DNA of 64,000 nt from Isoetes taiwanensis (GCA_021234155.1 JAJEKV010000006.1:28068271-28132270), one strand, 5' to 3'; shown: positions 1 to 11,827, numbered from the stretch's first letter. The notes: generated by a model from the sequence alone, not told the origin. Program-made: numbers and translations.

Positions 1-481
1 GTAATATCATGTTATTTACAAAATAGTCAATATTTCACAATATAGCACCATATCATAAAAACGTGAATAAAAAATTTACATAGTTATTCAACTTTCTTCA
101 AGCACCCCCAATGATATCATAGCCTTCTTCCCCGACATCCCGAGGTATTGTAATTTCGTGATTTCTAGCTGGAATAGTGTTTGGAGTCCATGAGTACAAA
201 ACACTTTCATAGTCTAGCCAAAGATCATGATCACTGGATTTCTCTTCCATCTCTTTGTCCAACAACTGAGTACCTTTCTTTATCCGACACGCTGGTCAAC
301 TCGATGCAATCGGACACCACCATTCCACCCGCACATGGTTGAAGTTAATATTACCTTCTTCTTTGCAAATATCAGAGATAGTGAACCCTAACCACACCGG
401 ATATGTATCTAAATCTGGCGGCTTTACTACCACAAATTGGTGGCATTCCAAGTCGATTGGAAGGTTCATAAGCATCCATGC

Positions 482-2929
482 TTAGAAACTTTGGCCTATT
501 GTTCTTAGGACCAACATAGTGTTTGTCGAGGAAGGAGGAGGAGCATATTGCTTGCGAATGCTACTTACAAGTGTCATCAATATCCTCAAGACTGCTAAGG
601 TCTTCCACCTAGTTTTAGGCAACCACCCTTCTTTCAATTCATCCGAGGATGTGTCTATCTCCCCCAACAACGGGTTAATCACCTTCTTCCAAGAAGCCAC
701 CAAGACACGGTTGTTGGTGTCATCCGGATTGGTTTGCCAATGCTTTATATAGTCCCTGGATTCCTTCCTTAGTCAATCCCAATTGCTTCACTTCTTCAAG
801 AGGGCTTTAGAGCTTTTGGTTGACCTCGAGGTATCATAAGCTTGCCATTCTCATCTCTCGCCATATTTCCTCCCTCCTCTCCACTCATCCTCCTGAAGGT
901 CTCATCTTCCATTGGAAGATTGGAATCCCATCTCTCACCCAAAAAGTGAACTGCAGAGGCACGGAATGACCTTGAAGATCCAATGTATAACCATCTACAA
1001 AGCTCTTCCAATCGGGCACTTCTTCTATGAGAGAAGCTATAGGGTTTGGAGTAGTGCATTCATGCAAGATTTCCATTAGCCTAGGAACGTTGGTCACCGT
1101 CACGCTTTTCAAGATACAACTATATTTGCCAAATAATGCATCCACATCCTCATGGGTATGCCCGGGCCTAAGAAACCCTAAATTAACTCTTTCAAATATC
1201 CCCACAAATTGTTAAGTAGGATAGGAAAGAAAAACATCCACTGTTCTTATTTTGGCCAGCACAATTATCAAGTTGCAAGAGAAACCTTTTGGGTAGATCT
1301 TGAGGTCTAGCACGTGAAGTTGAAGCTCCAACATGTTCATTAGACCCATGCTTCCTAAACCTTGCCTTTGCTGAACTTTTCAATATTGTTAGGGTTTCCA
1401 TCTAACAATGCTCTATGTAGTGCCCGGGCTAGTTGTAGGGTCCCGGAGGTGACCATTGTATCCATTTTCATAGTTTCTCAAACACCTCATGATACTCCCA
1501 ATATGAAAATCTGGACCATCACTCCACAACTCCAAACTAAAATGGCCATAGTAGGTTTGAGTCTGCCCATGCAAGATTGCCCCAGTCATTGAGATCTGTA
1601 AAGGGTATGATCTTCCACATGACTTTGGTATGTACTTGAATTGTGGAAGACAAGTCTTTTGCTGGTCCATCTTGTCATGTATAATACATAAATAGTTATT
1701 GGGTTCCAATGCAGATAATGTCCTCCACATCCAATAACATGCTCCCTTATCCTAGCCCTTTGACTAGGTTGCACAGTCTTATCAAGAGTCTCCTTCAACT
1801 TAGCACATAAATTGCACTTTGCAAAGTTGTTTGAAGTTGCTATGGTGACATGATTGAAATGCTTCTTCCATAACCTACTAAAGCTAGGTTGGGATATTGG
1901 AAGAATTCCCAATTCTCGAAGTAGGGAATTCACTTCTTCCAAAATACTCTTTTGAGTACAATGTGATGACAACCTTTTCTCAACAACTGCTCTTCCCTTT
2001 TCATCCCTTCTGCTTTTGTGTGGCATAGACTCTGCATTGAAATCAATATATTTTTCAAATATCTCCCTGGCAGCCAAGGTCCTAGCTGTTGGTCTCAACA
2101 AACCATTATTTCCATGTAAAGCAATCCTGTTCCCCTCTGCCTGTTTTTTTTGCCAATTATGCCATGAGGAAGTTGGAATTGCATGGATTTTCTGCCATGC
2201 TTTCTGCCATCCATTTGCCTAGCAAAGGGTATCTTTTTCTGTTTGGGTTTCTTTCATCCTGAAGTGCATGCTCGAAGATTGTGTACATGTAGGTCCTCCT
2301 CTCATCAACAAAAACTCTTGAAAAGTGGCTCTTGCTTCCACCAATTGTTCTATTGTAAAGAATTGCATACAAGCACTCCAACAACAATCTGAGCCCCTAA
2401 TCTTCACCATTGTCTCACGTTTGGTGTCACTAATCAACTTGGCTCTTTTGCTAGGATAATGTCTGGCAACTGATACTTCTCCCCTTTTGCCTAGATTTAG
2501 AGTTCCAACTGCCAATGGATCAATATCAAGACAATCATTGTCCCCAACAACCTCGTGCTCGAAAAATATAATCCTCCACAAATTGAACACTACTTATAGG
2601 CCATGCCATGATGCAAGGAACCTCCAATTGCTTGACACAACCAAAACATTCCTTGTCACCCAAACATTTACCTTTCCAGTTGTCTTCCAACATCGAAATT
2701 GCAATACCAATATTGTCTTCCCCTAGCCTTTCATCATTAACAAATTTTTGACCAGGATCTCGCTAGCACAATGACTCCTTGGCCTACTATTTCCTTTGTT
2801 GCACTTGTGCATGATTCTCACCTTCTTGTTCCTCCATTGCACCCTACTATAGAGGACTAATTGTTTTTCTTCAACATTCTTGCTAGGAGTTGGTTTTTCA
2901 TTGATATTGCTCTTTTCAATATGTTGCAC
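482..2929 (-). pseudogene. Decayed DUF7869-like transposase gene
   Basis: Seen: successive minus-strand reading frames form one protein interrupted by frameshifts. From the 5' side (high coordinates) they give a Cys/Lys-rich leader (2929-2723), a segment at 2590-2157, a segment at 2101-1586 containing SFSRLWKKHF and AKCNLCAKL, a segment at 1730-1413 with HDKMDQQKT, then LDNCAGQNKN near 1290-1260 and FLRPGHTHEDVDALFG near 1180-1130. Known: the DNC-GQNKN plus GHTHEDxD pair is typical of DUF7869 proteins, widespread transposase-like proteins with a predicted RNase H-like core. Inferred: a dead element copy, because adjoining pieces overlap in different frames. No terminal repeats were identified. 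The frame ending at 482 may be its C-terminus. The family call is fairly sure; exon boundaries are not. Confidence 0.7.
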
Positions 2930-3236
2930 ACCATCTTGAGTTGGAGAGGCACCATTGACCTAGGCAAATTGCACCCTTTTTAGTCAATGAGTAGGAAAAA
3001 ATTATTACACCATAAGATAAAAACTATTACATTTATGGAATATGTAGAGGTAAATCAAATTTTTTAAAAGCAAGAAATTCCTTGAAATAGGTTGAATATA
3101 ATAATAACAATGGGTAAACAAAATCATTTAAAACAAGAATTTTCGTGGCAACAACAAGGAAATGACATTTATATAAATATATCCAAATTTTAATTATCGA
3201 AAATTTGGATATATGATTACTTAAAAAGACATATAT

Positions 3237-3412
3237 AACTCGATAGACGCGGAGAATTTATTATCCATATAATAATATACCCTAGATGATATAGCCGGGC
3301 GGGAATTTCAGACGCGTCATGGCGGTTATTTGAGGCTATCAATTATTCACGCTAATTTCTAATTAACCCTATATAAATCCGGTTCACGCCTCAAGACCTC
3401 CATTTTGTCCAA
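3237..3412 (+). promoter_or_regulatory. TATA-type promoter, copy 1
   Basis: A CCTATATAAATCC box lies near 3368-3380, preceded by CAATTATTCACGC and followed by CACGCCTCAA. The block has a diverged second copy at 4400-4585. Downstream, an ATG near 3460 opens a short frame with a KRRRVEE basic cluster that, after a frame change, runs into a Glu-rich tract at about 3570-3640. Confidence 0.45.
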
Positions 3413-3459
3413 ATTTTTTTTCGCCCGCCATGAAGCGCTCAAGCCTCGGCCGACCTTCA

Positions 3460-3660
3460 TGAAGAACCCGAGGTCTCCCTCAAAGAGACGTCGGGTTGAA
3501 GAACCCCTCATTCCCCCCTCCCCCATAGATTTTCTTTTCCCAATTCTTCTCTCGATTCCGATTCAGAGAGGATGAAGAGGAGGAAGAGGAGGAGTTGGAG
3601 GAAGAGGAGGAGTTGTCCTCTCAAGAACACATGACCGCCTCCGCTTCGTGGTTGGCTTGA
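3460..3660 (+). pseudogene. Short basic/acidic ORF remnant
   Basis: Unrecognised. An ATG just after promoter copy 1 starts a frame with a nuclear-localisation-like KRRRVEE cluster. It closes at a TGA near 3570. The next frame continues with long runs of Glu encoded by GAG/GAA repeats and ends at a TGA near 3660. The purine-rich GAGGAG repeat continues to about 3750, so part of the acidic tract may be simple-sequence expansion rather than selected coding sequence. Confidence 0.25.
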
Positions 3661-4399
3661 CCCCTGAAACAGAGAATGAAATCTCCAAAGAGAGGAGGAG
3701 GAGGGAGGAGGAGGGAGGAGGAGGAGGAGGAGGCGGAGGAAGAAGATTCGAAGAAGGTCGACAACCACCAATTTTTAGAATGGTTGAGAGATGAACCAGG
3801 TTTGCATGTCCGCTTTTTTTTTTTTTTTTTTTTTTGCACCTTTCTTTCTTTTCTAACACATTTTTTTCTTCTTTGTTGCAGACGTGGAAGATCAATGATG
3901 CAGATCCCGAGCGGCCCCTTTTTTTTTGGTTTCTTACAGAAGCTTTGGACATGCCTCTGGGCATTTTTTTCCTGTAATTTTGTGAAAAGCCTTTGGCAAA
4001 CAAGCATAAGCCTTCGGGCATCAGACATATAACTCTTATGAATGAAATCAAACAGTTTTCTTCATAAAATTTTCTTCAACAGTTGTTCTTCAAACAATTT
4101 TCCAGACATAAAATTATTTGAATTAAATCCAACCTTTTCTCCAATTATTTTGTCTCCAAGCTATTTTCTAAAATTTTGTCTCGTGATTTGTCTCAACAAA
4201 GTATCGGGAACACTATAATCAACCACATGAGAAATCTCTGATTCATCACAGTAACCATAGGAAATTTTCCTATACGACCTAAAACAAGTCCCCAACCCTA
4301 CAAGTCATTATTTAGTCTTGATAATTTTGCCTTTAAAATCATTTTTAATTTAGCCTATATAAAATTTCTAAATTCTATTTTTCAATGCAATAAATGGAA

Positions 4400-4585
4400 T
4401 AAAATGTCATGGAGAATTTATTGCATAAAATGCAATATTCTCCATATATACCATATACATGTCATGTCTCAAGGAAGATCAGACGCCAGGCGTGTTAATT
4501 CAAGCAATCAATTATTCACGCTTAACTTATTTCTAATTATGCCTATATAAATCCATTTCACGCCTCAAAGTTCCTACATTTTCTT
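4400..4585 (+). promoter_or_regulatory. TATA-type promoter, copy 2
   Basis: Diverged duplicate of 3237-3412 in the same order: GGAGAATTTATT, a GACGC motif, CAATTATTCACGC, a GCCTATATAAATCC box near 4541-4554, then CACGCCTCAA. The GACGC site in this copy has become ACGCCAGGCGTG, matching the 13-bp near-palindrome spread over the next 8 kb. Probably the promoter side of the composite transposon. Confidence 0.45.
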
Positions 4586-5184
4586 CCTTCCTTCATATGA
4601 TTTGCCGGTTAAGTGCTTTCTTGGCGTGTTTGGATCCGCCCTCCTAAAATCTTAGTGAGCAGATTTATTTTCAGCAATGTTAGATGTTTGGTTTCGCACA
4701 ATTCCTAACTTACTAAAAGACTCCGCCTTTTGTTCTCAGAAAGCATCCGTCAGAAAGGGAGAGGACATCGGAGGCTCGTAATTAAAACCAAAAGCAGAGG
4801 ACTAAGGTCCGCGAATCCCAAAGCCTCGGAATTAAATCCAAAAGCGTAACTCCCTAACTCAAGGTTAGTTTTCATTTAGTTTTAAGTCTGATCTCAATAA
4901 GGTGTTTAATCCAAGAAGACAAGCTTTTGCATTTGCTCGAGAGGCAGGAAGCAGATGATGTTTATGAAAACCGTAATAGTTTTTATAAACTTCATCCGCT
5001 TCTTTTGTTTCGAAAGTAAATTCTTGAGTTTCTCTCTTCCTCAATTAATCATGCTATTGCATGCAAGTTTCTATTATGAATAAGTGTAGTAGAAAGCATT
5101 AGAAAAATCTCAAAGATAACATTTGAAACACGCTAAGCGTGTTCCATGCTAACCTTAGCCTTGAATATGAATACACGCTCGGCG

Positions 5185-6712
5185 TGCATTCAGCAGAGAG
5201 AGAGAGAAAAAAAACCTGTACAGATAGATAAGTAAATAGATATTCAGCAGAGAGAGAGAAAAAAAAAACCTGTACAGATAGATAAGTAAATAGACCTGTA
5301 CAGATAAGGTTCCCAAAATGTGGATGGAGTATCGTGTACCCTATGATTTAGTGTGGTTTTGGAGTTGTATTCATATACCTATACGTATAAATCCTACGCT
5401 GGAATATGGAGTTTGAGTCTGGGAGCATGTTCATTTTCTTCTGTATTTTCTATGTTAGGATGTTAGGGTTTAGAACACGTAGTTAGGGTTTAGAACACCG
5501 GGCGGCATGCTGCGGAGGCGCCGACACCTTGAGCTAGAACTCGCTTCTAGCCAGATTTGAGCAATCGCTTCTGTTTGGAACCGAAGTTTCTGGCCATCTT
5601 TCTGAGACTTTTGAGTTTTAGCAAGGCTTTTGTTGCAGAAATGAAGCAGCTTTTGAATTTTACCAGACATTTCTTGTTTTGGTAGCCTTGAGCTTCTTCC
5701 TGAGAGAGGTGTTTGTTCTGCCTCCTCTAGAGCTTTCATATATTAGCATTCCTGATTAACGGCTCCACTGAACAGTTGTCTTCTATGGCAATTTTGTTAT
5801 TTACAACAAGTTATTTGTAGAAACAGCAGACCTCGCTATATCATAATTGGGTGGTGGTGGCGGTTAGTAAAATATTTATTAGGCTTTTCAACAAAAGGGC
5901 AGTTACAGTTGATACCAATTCCTGGTTTCGTTTGGGCACAATGAATGAGTAATTATGAGTTGATCAGATAGGAAATAACCATTCATATTTCAATTTCTTG
6001 AAGATAGGCTTCATCGAGAACTCATTTCTATTGGCAAGTAGGTAACAGTGACAGAGAAATTTGTGATTATGCAGGATAAAGCATGGACCAGTTCTACAAA
6101 CGAGATTTTTTAATGTATCTATTCATCCAACTATTGGGTAATTTCTAAGATCTGTTGGATGTCCAATGGTGCCTTGTGTTGTGGATCTGTGATGGGAAAA
6201 GCACTAGTCTCCTATTGTTATATCTAATTGGATTGAAATTGCCTTATTCAGCTTGATCCGTCTCTGCAGACCATCCAGGTGCTTCTGGCATTTCGGCTCT
6301 GGTGATTCCGTTAAGAATATGCGGCCTATGCAAGTTGTTGGGCAGTTGCTTGGAAGAATTCAGGTATGATTGCTCGCTGGTTTGATGGCGCTGCCCAGTG
6401 GCATAGGGGTTTCAACTCCTCTTTTGAAGTATTGTCTGTGAGACATCTCTCCTTTCAAATTATTGTCTCTGAGACGTCTGTATTCTGGCTTAGATATTGA
6501 CTTACATATTGACTTGCACGCAATGGTTCAGGAATCATATGCTGAGGTGGAAAAGGTCATTTGACCCCATCATGGATTCTGCAGACGGTGGAGAATGCAC
6601 CAGAAGGAATATACTTGGGAATATTATAGAGATCAATGGGTATAATCAAACGATAAGGAATAACAAGCGATAGTACAGGTTTTTTTTTTCTCTCTCTCTG
6701 CTGAATGCACGC
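5185..6712. mobile_element. Inverted-repeat-bounded insert
   Basis: A segment of about 35 bp, GCATTCAGCAGAGAGAGAGA followed by an A-run and CCTGTA, lies at 5185-5220. Its reverse complement lies at about 6675-6710. A second direct copy of the left arm, with the same CAGATAGATAAGTAAATAGA tail, sits at about 5243-5295. The interior is about 1.4 kb with a kinase-like scrap. This looks like a terminal-inverted-repeat insert or an inverted duplication of a subterminal region. No target duplication was recognised. Confidence 0.4.
6271..6363 (+). pseudogene. Protein-kinase C-terminal exon scrap
   Basis: One exon-like frame reads FWHFGSGDSVKNMRPMQVVG followed by QLLGRIQ, then GTATG, a plausible splice donor. 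Known: plant receptor-kinase domains end with a Cys-Trp segment, an invariant RPxM and a VVxxL helix (subdomain XI), and this frame matches that order. No other kinase subdomains were found nearby, so this is probably an exon captured by the surrounding element. Which kinase family it came from cannot be told. Confidence 0.4.
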
Positions 6713-6890
6713 CGAGCGATAGTTTTCCTATATAGCAGTTTACACGCTGAGCGTGCAAACAATTTTATCCCTAGTTTCAACTTTTAAGTTAAACACGCCA
6801 GGCGTGTCTCTTAGTTTCTAAGTTTATAAATAAATAAATATAACACGCCAGGCGTGAATACTGATACTCCGCTCACTTCCTATTGATAGA

Positions 6891-7491
6891 TGCCAAGTTA
6901 CATTAATCACCCGGTTGGTGATGAAGATTCATTGGAATTACATTTGGGGCAGCAATCACACAGCCCAGCTCCAGTTTCGGCTCCAATCTCTAGTCCGGCC
7001 GAGCACCAGTCTTGCAACCCTTGCAGTACTTGGATCAAGTAATGATGATGGCAGCAGAGCACAGGGCAATGATAAATCTGGGCTCTGAGGCTCTTGCAAT
7101 CGCACGGAGGCTGGCCTTCTTATCTAATCACTTCGAGAATGCAGTACATGCATTGATCGAGAGTGAATCTCGCAATCGTCAGCTCGAGATTCAAAATGAG
7201 GAGCTTCGTTGGTTAGTGACTAGCCTCTATGCCCGGATGTCTCAACATGAACCACTACCGCAAGCGGCATACGATGCAATGGCTCAACCAATGGAGCATG
7301 ACCAGGAGGTGGACCAGGAGGTGGAGCAAGAGGTGGATCAGGATGTGGACCAGGAGGTAGAGCAGGAGGTGGAGGTGGAGCAGGCGGGGGAGGTGGAGCT
7401 AGAGCCTGGGGTTTTTGCTGGGGTTTTACCTAATCCATTCACTATGCCCTGGAATGGAAATGGGAGTATCGATAGCCCAGCTACTCAGTAG
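6891..7491 (+). pseudogene. Element ORF with acidic EVDQ/EVEQ repeats
   Basis: Unrecognised. The ATG at 6891 (MPSYINHPVGDEDS) opens a frame that stops near 7040. The overlapping +1 frame from about 7012 carries on to the TAG at 7489-7491, so one frameshift near 7005 probably breaks a single protein. The second part is helical and Leu/Glu-rich (residues about 10-80), followed by roughly ten EVDQ/EVEQ units and a Pro-rich tail. It has the composition of a coiled-coil, TnpA-like accessory protein, but no specific family is supported. It converges with the minus-strand gene ending near 7570 and lies inside the CACGCCAGGCGTG-marked region. Confidence 0.4.
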
Positions 7492-7569
7492 ACTGGGCTT
7501 GAAACAGTAGTCTTGGATTTTGTCTGGTTTATCCAGATTATATACAATTGTAAATTTCATGTTACATAC

Positions 7570-7901
7570 CTTTTTTAAGCGGTTTCTTGGCCATGCAACA
7601 AATGTTCCAACACTTTCTCCAACCGTATCCCCACCGAGGTGTCTGCGAGGTAAAGCTTCATCCGTAGCGCAGCAGTTAATCACTGTAACTCGGACATACT
7701 TATCCCCGAGCGGAATTCCATGACAGTTTCCAGTCGGATCGATGGAGTCGATCTTGCATAATCCTACTTTCCTTTTCTGATTTGTAGTTAACATGAAACA
7801 TTCATCTTCGACACTGCAGACAATTGCCTATTCAGATAACTTTACTGGAAATTATTGTACAAGCTATAGGAATGAGATGCTTACCAGAATTCTGTAGCCA
7901 T
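7570..7901 (-). CDS. DUF8039-like transposon protein, 5' exons
   Basis: Minus-strand gene start with two spliced exons. Exon 1 (7901-7885) begins MATEF and ends at a GTAAGC donor. Exon 2 (7813-7570) follows a CTGCAG acceptor and ends at a GTATGTAAC donor. Splicing keeps the frame open and gives MATEFCVEDECFMLTTNQKR, then a segment containing NCHGIPLG and GESVGTFVAWPRNRLK. Known: the G(D/E)xVGxFVAWPR ending is typical of DUF8039-type domains in plant CACTA-associated proteins. Downstream exons were not identified, so the 3' end is open. It starts within about 400 bp of the oppositely oriented gene at 8293, so the two may share a promoter. The start could be further upstream, since the frame stays open before MATEF. 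Confidence 0.55.
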
Positions 7902-8292
7902 TCTTGAGAAGCCGATTCGAGTTCTCGAAATCACAGGCGCTATGGAAACGCAGGCGGTCGGGAAAAATTCGAGTTACAAGAAAGCTTAGGTTAATTACAT
8001 TTTGGCGGGATAAATGTAATCAATGAAAGAACACGGTAGATTGGTTTTTAAAAACTCAATGAAAGAAGTCGGCGGACGGGTTCTTTTTTTTTTTGAAAGT
8101 GAATCTTCGTCATTATTGTTTTTATGTGTCAAGAATATTTCGAAACTGCAATTTGTGTTTTCTTGAAATTCAAATTTCTCTCGTGCAAGTAGAAAACGCT
8201 ATTTCTCGTACAGGTAGAAAAAGCTATTTCTTCGAGTAGCTCGAGCGCGTATCCGAGCGACCTTCCGACTCTGTTACTAGGCGACTCCGGAG
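7902..8292. promoter_or_regulatory. Candidate shared divergent promoter
   Basis: About 390 bp separates the start codons of the minus-strand DUF8039-like gene (7901) and the plus-strand RGG-start gene (8293). It contains a short direct repeat (AGAAAACGCTATTTCT / AGAAAAAGCTATTTCT at about 8190-8240). No clear TATA box was seen. The bidirectional role is inferred from spacing only. Confidence 0.3.
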
Positions 8293-10049
8293 ATGTCTTC
8301 TAAAACCAGAGGTGGTCGAGGTGGATGGGGCCGAGGAAGCGGTGGAAGAGGAATCTCAAAACCCGGCACTTCTCAAGTTTCAGAGGACGTTGATCAGAAT
8401 ACACAGAATACACAGAACCCTACTCAAGGTATTTAATTTGCCACAGAATACACACTGCGTGCATGAATTTGAGATATTTCCTTGCCTTCAGTTAATATGC
8501 TTTGCATGAGTTTGAGTTATTATGCTTTGCATGAATTTTAAGTATTACCATCAGTTAATGCTCTGATTGTCCGTTTTGTAGAACATAATTTTGCTCTGTT
8601 TTATAGAATATAGCAGTGTTAGACAGTTGGAGATAGCAATGTTCAATGAGGTTAAATAGTGTGAAATATGGATTCATAAAGGGTATGTAGCTTAAAATGT
8701 GGATGCAAACTAATTTAGTTTCAAATTCATGCATAGCATGGTCAATAATAGAGCTACCAAACACAAGCGTGAATTGTACTAATTTAGGTTTAAATGCACG
8801 CCTAGCGTGATCTCTTGTTTCGAAAAGTACTCTAAAAAATGCTCATCTTCTTTTGCAAAGGCCCAAGAGGAAGAAAACCCCTAATAATTCGGGTTCTAAT
8901 CCCGCCAAGAAAGCAAGGGTAGACGACCGGATGCAAGATACCATATGATCTCACCTTCGATGATGAAGGGCCGATTCTTATAGCAACCATCGACCCCACC
9001 ATACGAAGAGGAAATGGACGAGGGTGCAGAGTGGATACGCTGACCTTGCCAAGACAAATGGCAAGCTCGACTTAACTCTATTCTCGAGGAAAAAGGAAGG
9101 CATAAGATGGCCAAACAAGGGATCCTAATCTCTTGTGAGGAAGAGGATGACACCAACCGCAAATTGCTCTTGGAGATTACACATAAGCAAAAGAAAGATC
9201 CGCTCGGACTTACTCACTTTGTAGAGCTATTTTGATACAAGGATACGCTCATGAAGCAGATGTGAACGATGAGACATGTTTTAAGTATGGTTGGCCAACC
9301 AATGTAGCGATTACGCCAATATCTATTTGCCAAGGGGTAACAAATTGCGTAGAGGCATGTTCACTAAACCGACAAAGAAGTCACTATTTGCGCAAGCTAG
9401 GGAATTAGCTGACTTGAAAGCTTCTAGGAGGGTCCTAGATCTAGGGAAGGATGTTCAACCCGGCAGGTTGTCGAAGGCATGGAGGCTTCGTTTTTGAGAA
9501 TGAACAGGATGTGGTGGCGCATCTAGAGGCCATGAACAAGTGAATAAATACTCGACCATTATCCATTGGGTCTTAAGGAAACTTTTTTGCGATCCATGTG
9601 AAGTCCCTCATCCGTTCACCAAGCTCCATTTATGTTAGCGTAAGATATGATCCAAAGACATGCCATGGAGATTGTTTGAGCATGATTAGTAATCCAGGTC
9701 AAATGCCTATGCCAGCGGATGTGTTACCTTGGGATATGATCTCGAACAAGCCCTCTGAGTGGACGAACTTCGAGGAGGTAATGTCAAAGGATAACATTAA
9801 ATTCGTCGTCATCGACGGGCAGCATTCTATTGAGGCACAGAAGGCCCTCATCAGGCAGGCAGAACAAACAGGTCAAAACGCGTTCTACAATCACTATATC
9901 ATTATAGGAGGTGTCATTATCTTGGATGCCAAGATTTCACACTGCAGATTTGGTCGAGATTAGTGCAACTTTGAATGAAATGGGGAAGACATTTCTATAC
10001 AAAAGGTAACTAACTGTATTAGGATGTTAGCACTTTCATATTCACGCCA

Positions 10050-10355
10050 GGCATTCATTCAAATGAAACCAATTCACGCCAGGCGTGATTTCCTGTAATG
10101 AAACCAAATCACACCAGGCGTGCTTTCAAATCAAACCAATTCACGCCAGGCGTGAAATGTTAAAGCACGCCTGGCGTGAATTGATTTGATTTGAAAGCAC
10201 GCCTGGCGTGATTTCAATTCATTTGAAATCACGCCTGGCGTGAATTCAACCGATTCGAAAGCACGCCTGGCGTGAATTGCATTGGTATTTAATTCATTTC
10301 ACGCCAGGCGTGCTTTGAGGTTGATCTTTTCTATTGAAATCGCGCCCGGCGTGTT
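10050..10355. repeat. Array of 13-bp near-palindromes (CACGCCAGGCGTG)
   Basis: About ten copies of CACGCC(A/T)GGCGTG lie 22-40 bp apart in about 300 bp, in an apparent intron of the surrounding element gene. Starts are near 10053, 10075, 10110, 10142, 10164, 10198, 10231, 10261, 10300 and 10342; a few carry one or two changes. The first copies read with central A, the middle ones with central T, the last with A or C. Dense short palindromes are typical of transposase-binding subterminal repeats. Confidence 0.8.
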
Positions 10356-11616
10356 TCTTGTGTCTGATACTGATTCAATGCCTGTACTTTTGGCAGTCCA
10401 TACGTGGAGCAACTTACGCCCGCGCCTACGGTCAACATGGGTGGAATATGGCTGCCCATTACCCACCGCACAGGCGGGTCAAAGTCCGAGGCTTTCAAGG
10501 CTCTTTGGAGCGGACTGTCGTCGCGGACAATTATCTGAGAAGAAGAAAACTACAAGAAAATCAAAGAAAAAAGGTGGTGATGACATTGCAGATCCTTCTG
10601 AAAGCTCATCTAGCAGGTCAGGCCCAACAGACTCGTATAAGATTGTGTTTTGTAAGGACACAGTATGGCAAAAGTGGAATGAATTCTGGGACGCTTATGC
10701 ACAAGGGAAGCCGCCGGATACAATGGGTAGGGTGCCTCCTATTGATGTAAGCATCTTTGACTTGAATGTGACAGAGATGAGAAAGACTCGGGGGCTAGAG
10801 AGCCTTTGAGACCATTTGGGTTTTAGACCGGTGCTTAAAGAATGAAGTCTTATACAAGAAGAGTGCTTTCACTAAGGATAGGATGTCCTTCGTTGAGGCT
10901 TTGCTGACCATGTGAAGGATGTAACGCACAATGAAGTCAACTGTAGGAGCTGAGTTACAAAGGCTATCGGGGATGTGGCATTATCCGAAATTGGATTCTT
11001 TGGACAAATACAAGGTCAAGAATGATGACATCAAGAAGTTTGTAATTCGGTCAAAGGACTTCCTAAAGAATTGGAAGGCTAAAAATATAAAACATAAGGA
11101 GACTCTACCCCTAAGGTAATGGGGCCGAGTTGAGAAGAAAAGTGGCCCTTGTGAAGAAGATTCTTGGAGAAGACGACGTTGTCCAAGATTTCTCCATTGG
11201 GTACAAAGGTCTCTTGCCAGAATCAACCGGCCTAAAAAAATATATCACTCTTTGTGTTGGACAGCCAGGGTGGGAGAGGAGATATAGGCATGAACGGGAA
11301 GGACTCTGGCTTCTTTACCAGTGATAGGATTGACAACTGAGAGGTCCTTCACTATTGTCATCGTTTGTCCTTCAGGTGAGTCACATCTGCATGCACTATC
11401 CGCTGCTCATGATCTGGAGTGCCTCAAAGTTATTAGGGAGGGATGCCTAATATATGATGTTAAGGATAATGAGCTGCGAACAGAACGGAAGATGGCACAT
11501 GTGATCTTTATTATGATAGCCATGTTGTCAGACGAGGAATATGATATTGCTAAGGCCAAGGGTGACAATAGCAGTGCATGGGAATGTTTTCTTCTAGATG
11601 ATCCAGATAGATAGAT

Positions 11617-11827
11617 AGTATTTTAACGTCACGCCACTAGGCAGCATCCAACTGGACATGTGACCACACACCACACTACATTGCTCGGTTGGGCCCTGCC
11701 CCCAACCACCTTACATTGCGTCTGTTAGGATTTGACTCCCAACAGTACCGAGTGCGATTCTGGGCGGTCTCGAACTCGAGACCACATTGCTAAGGAACTA
11801 GTGTATTACCACTAGACCAAACGCCCC
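11617..11827 (-). mobile_element. tRNA-derived SINE
   Basis: Read on the minus strand, the element begins GGGGCGTTTGGTCTAGTGG. A pol III A-box-like TGGTCTAGTGGTAATAC lies at 11819-11803 and a B-box-like GAGTTCGAGACC starts at 11777, about position 51, as in a tRNA. An unrelated body of about 140 bp follows, ending GTGGCGTGACGTTAAAAT and a (CTAT)n tail. Architecture (tRNA-like head, body, short simple-repeat tail) fits a plant SINE. It sits between coding blocks of the methyltransferase-like element gene, so it inserted later. No clear target duplication was seen. Confidence 0.75.

Noticed and set aside
3676-4032. ORF starting with Glu/Arg-rich repeats on + and overlapping Pro/Ser/Leu-rich ORFs on -
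   Set aside because: All derive from GAGGAG and poly(T) simple sequence read in several frames; no conserved domain.
5470-5739. Minus-strand 89-codon ORF as a gene
   Set aside because: No domain, no splice or promoter support, inside a transposon-derived insert.
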